Below are positions 62,309 to 64,000 of a stretch of 64,000 nt of DNA, piece after piece. The notes under the pieces are model-generated. The model was not told the origin of the DNA. It saw only the letters and a list, made by a program, of their open reading frames with translations, and searched no databases. The translations under genes and the position numbers were made by a program. Position 1 is the first letter of the stretch. Every line of letters starts with the position of its first letter. This DNA is from Polynucleobacter necessarius (GTDB lineage Bacteria > Pseudomonadota > Gammaproteobacteria > Burkholderiales > Burkholderiaceae), in contig NZ_LT606951.1 of NCBI RefSeq assembly GCF_900095205.1, positions 1,662,263 through 1,726,262 of the forward strand, read 5' to 3'.

Positions 62309-63028
62309 TTATCTTGGAAACCAAGGATTTTTAGAAAACCAACGGTCAACTGTGCGCAAAATCGATCGTTTTGCCTTAGCCCAGCCACGAATTGGCAACC
62401 TTCCCGGCCTATCTGCAATGGTCGTCTGAACACCAGTAATATCCACTGGGTAAGGACGTATTGCTACAAACTCTAGGTGATGTTTTTGGCGGTGTTCTAA
62501 AAAGTGATCTAGCGGTTCATAAATATCTTCAGAAGCTTCAATAAGAATTTTGGCAGCGCCGGGCTTCAGCAGATAGGCGGTTGCGCCCACGGCATCACCA
62601 ATATTTCTCACTAAAGCAAAGCCCCCATTACTCTGTATTTCCATTTGAGGAACGTTATTTAAACCTTGCAGCCTTACAGCATCCCAACCAGGACTTTCAT
62701 TCATTAGAAAATGAACGGCATCCTCAAAATGGGGGAGTAAGCAAAAATCATCCTCAAAAATAATTGTCGAAACATTTTTATTAACACACTCTTGCCAAGC
62801 TTTTTTATGAGATAAAAAACAGCCAAGCTCATTGGGGGTTAATTCAAATCCTAACAAGCTCTTTACCTTTTCAGGCTTGTATTCGACTGGAGTACTGGTT
62901 AAAGCAGAGCCCCGAACAGCATCTAAAAAATGCCACTGAAATTTTGTTTTATCCAATTCCGCTCTAACCTTTTCTTGGCGAGCATCTGAACCAGCTAAAG
63001 AAATCACAACAACTTGAATATCAGACAT
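62309..63028 (-). CDS. Family 25 LPS glycosyltransferase
   Basis: A 239-residue protein with VVISLAGSDARQEKVRAELD, FHFLDAV-like WHFLDAVRG, NELGCFLSHKKAWQECVNKN and IIFEDDFCLLP (Glu-Asp-Asp metal site), all typical of GT25 galactosyltransferases of lipooligosaccharide. Its ATG overlaps the stop of the gene upstream (TAATG). Likely adds a core or O-unit sugar. Confidence 0.9.
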   Translation of the reverse strand: MSDIQVVVISLAGSDARQEKVRAELDKTKFQWHFLDAVRGSALTSTPVEYKPEKVKSLLGFELTPNELGCFLSHKKAWQECVNKNVSTIIFEDDFCLLPHFEDAVHFLMNESPGWDAVRLQGLNNVPQMEIQSNGGFALVRNIGDAVGATAYLLKPGAAKILIEASEDIYEPLDHFLEHRQKHHLEFVAIRPYPVDITGVQTTIADRPGRLPIRGWAKAKRSILRTVDRWFSKNPWFPR

Positions 63029-63930
63029 TAAATGTAACTCTGTATGTAACGTAAAAATCTTTTTAGTCGTCTTAAGAGAAGAGATGGGAACGATTTACGA
63101 TCACCTTCAGCGTTCAAATGAGATTCCCAATTTGACTGATAGAGAATGCCTAAATAATTAGACTTCAGATTCTCCTCAGTCTCTCCGAGGCGCTTGAGCA
63201 CATAATATTGCCAATCATAGTGGTACACCCTAAACAGCGGCTCAATTGCGATGAGCGGGATAGCTTGGTATTTGAGTAAAGCTTCACCATAAATGAGTGT
63301 TTCGGGGTAATCGGGCGTAACCAAATCCCAAAGAGAAATCTCCTTGGGATTTAAATATTCCCGATCAAGCGATTCCCAAACCTTTGCAGACCAAATAAAT
63401 GGAGCAGGAGCGCAATAAAACTCTGGACCCAATCTATCAAATAGTTTCTGAACGCGTTGTGCTTCAGCGCGTAAGTTGAGCTCAACTTTTTTTTCTCCAC
63501 GATTGCGCGCTAGTTGGAAAAATTCTTTATTTTGATGAAGCACAGTAAAGACTTCACCATTTGCATTCATAAAATCGGAACGATTAAACGGACGAATGAA
63601 TACGCAGTCTGAGTCTAAACATAGATAATTTTCTGCGAAGCCTAATCGCCAAAATTCGGACTTGATAATTGCCTGAGATAAACCACCGGCCATAGCCTGA
63701 TACTTCACCATTGATGATCGTGGGTTTGCCGCTACGATTTCTTCATCAGCTACCCACTCGTAATTACCGTGTCCTCCAAAAGTTTCTATTAATAACTCTT
63801 TATCAGCAATAGGGGTGGAAATATAAAAAGGTAAATGGTCTCCATTAAATTGATCAATGGAAATCAATAATCTTTTGAGGCGCAGAAAGTCATTGCGGTA
63901 GGACTTGCAATAGAGAACAAAGTCTTTCAA
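63028..63930 (-). CDS. DUF6492-like putative glycosyltransferase
   Basis: A 300-residue protein starting at a TTG that follows AGGGAGACCA; no nearby ATG fits. It has VLYCKSYRNDFLRLKRLLIS, NYLCLDSDCVFIRPFN (Asp-x-Asp) and FYCAPAPFIWSAKVWESLDR, which I associate with the DUF6492 group of probable glycosyltransferases near LPS genes. Coupled to the GT25 gene. Function not established. Confidence 0.7.
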   Translation of the reverse strand: MKDFVLYCKSYRNDFLRLKRLLISIDQFNGDHLPFYISTPIADKELLIETFGGHGNYEWVADEEIVAANPRSSMVKYQAMAGGLSQAIIKSEFWRLGFAENYLCLDSDCVFIRPFNRSDFMNANGEVFTVLHQNKEFFQLARNRGEKKVELNLRAEAQRVQKLFDRLGPEFYCAPAPFIWSAKVWESLDREYLNPKEISLWDLVTPDYPETLIYGEALLKYQAIPLIAIEPLFRVYHYDWQYYVLKRLGETEENLKSNYLGILYQSNWESHLNAEGDRKSFPSLLLRRLKRFLRYIQSYI

Positions 63931-63938
63931 TGGTCTCC

Positions 63939-64000
63939 CTAGTGTTTATATTTAATTTCAGTCAGAATCTGCTCTACTGCTTGGTCAACTCCTAGAGGAA
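63939..64000 (-). CDS. Partial C-terminus of an upstream gene
   Basis: The minus strand frame PLGVDQAVEQILTEIKYKH ends with TAG nine bases before the next start; the rest lies beyond the right edge. It probably belongs to the same operon. Too short to identify. Confidence 0.5.
   Translation of the reverse strand, partial: PLGVDQAVEQILTEIKYKH

Overview
The window looks like a chromosome segment of a betaproteobacterium of the Burkholderiaceae, most likely Polynucleobacter. It is moderately AT-rich by eye. The order lpxK-Trm112-kdsB-adk, glyA-nrdR, tolQRAB-pal-cpoB-queC, ribE-ribD and ribBA-ribH-nusB, together with the protein sequences, fits that genus; this is recognition from memory, not a database result. 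An unusually large share of the genes is broken by frameshifts, stops or internal deletions. That pattern fits a genome in active reduction, as known for the ciliate-endosymbiont lineage of Polynucleobacter; consensus sequencing error is the competing explanation and is discussed in the findings.

Layout. (1) Bases 1-15246, minus strand: an O-antigen type operon read from manC leftwards. It holds GDP-fucose synthesis (manC, gmd, fcl), a complete Wbp-type route to UDP-2,3-diacetamido-mannuronic acid (wbpA, B, D, E, I), two NAD-dependent epimerase-like genes (one chimeric, one without an evident start codon), glycosyltransferase remnants, an asparagine-synthase-like amidotransferase, a Wzx flippase and a partial polytopic protein that may be Wzy. 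(2) 15400-24770: a possible 46-residue gene, a broken O-acyltransferase, a high-potential iron-sulfur protein, a small lipoprotein, folE, a MAPEG protein, plsY, xerD, yajQ, murB, a YefM/YoeB-type module with a broken toxin, and xseA. (3) 25029-36381: broken exbB-exbD, lpxK, Trm112-like, kdsB, adk, broken nrdR, glyA, the intact Tol-Pal operon, broken queC. (4) 36384-48849: riboflavin genes (ribE, frameshifted ribD, ribBA, ribH) interrupted by a decayed minor-pilin operon, and then a 6.5-kb block of ruined CDP-sugar genes between ribH and nusB. That block is flanked by two copies of the last 55 bases of ribH. (5) 48960-53444: broken gabD, trmB, broken DUF2721 gene, uppP, a TolC-like remnant. (6) 53462-64000: a second LPS locus with waaC, rfbC, broken rfbA, rfbD, rfbB, an O-antigen ligase-like gene, and glycosyltransferases including a family 10 fucosyltransferase.

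How the genes fit together: the two LPS loci and uppP, kdsB, lpxK and waaC describe an outer membrane with lipid A, Kdo-heptose core and a fucose- and diacetamido-uronate-containing O-chain. Housekeeping and envelope-integrity genes are nearly all intact. Losses fall mainly on accessory functions: TonB energisation, type IV pilus minor pilins, queuosine precursor, NrdR repression, succinate-semialdehyde oxidation, the toxin, and a second sugar cluster. The exceptions, ribD and rfbA, are the lesions most worth confirming.
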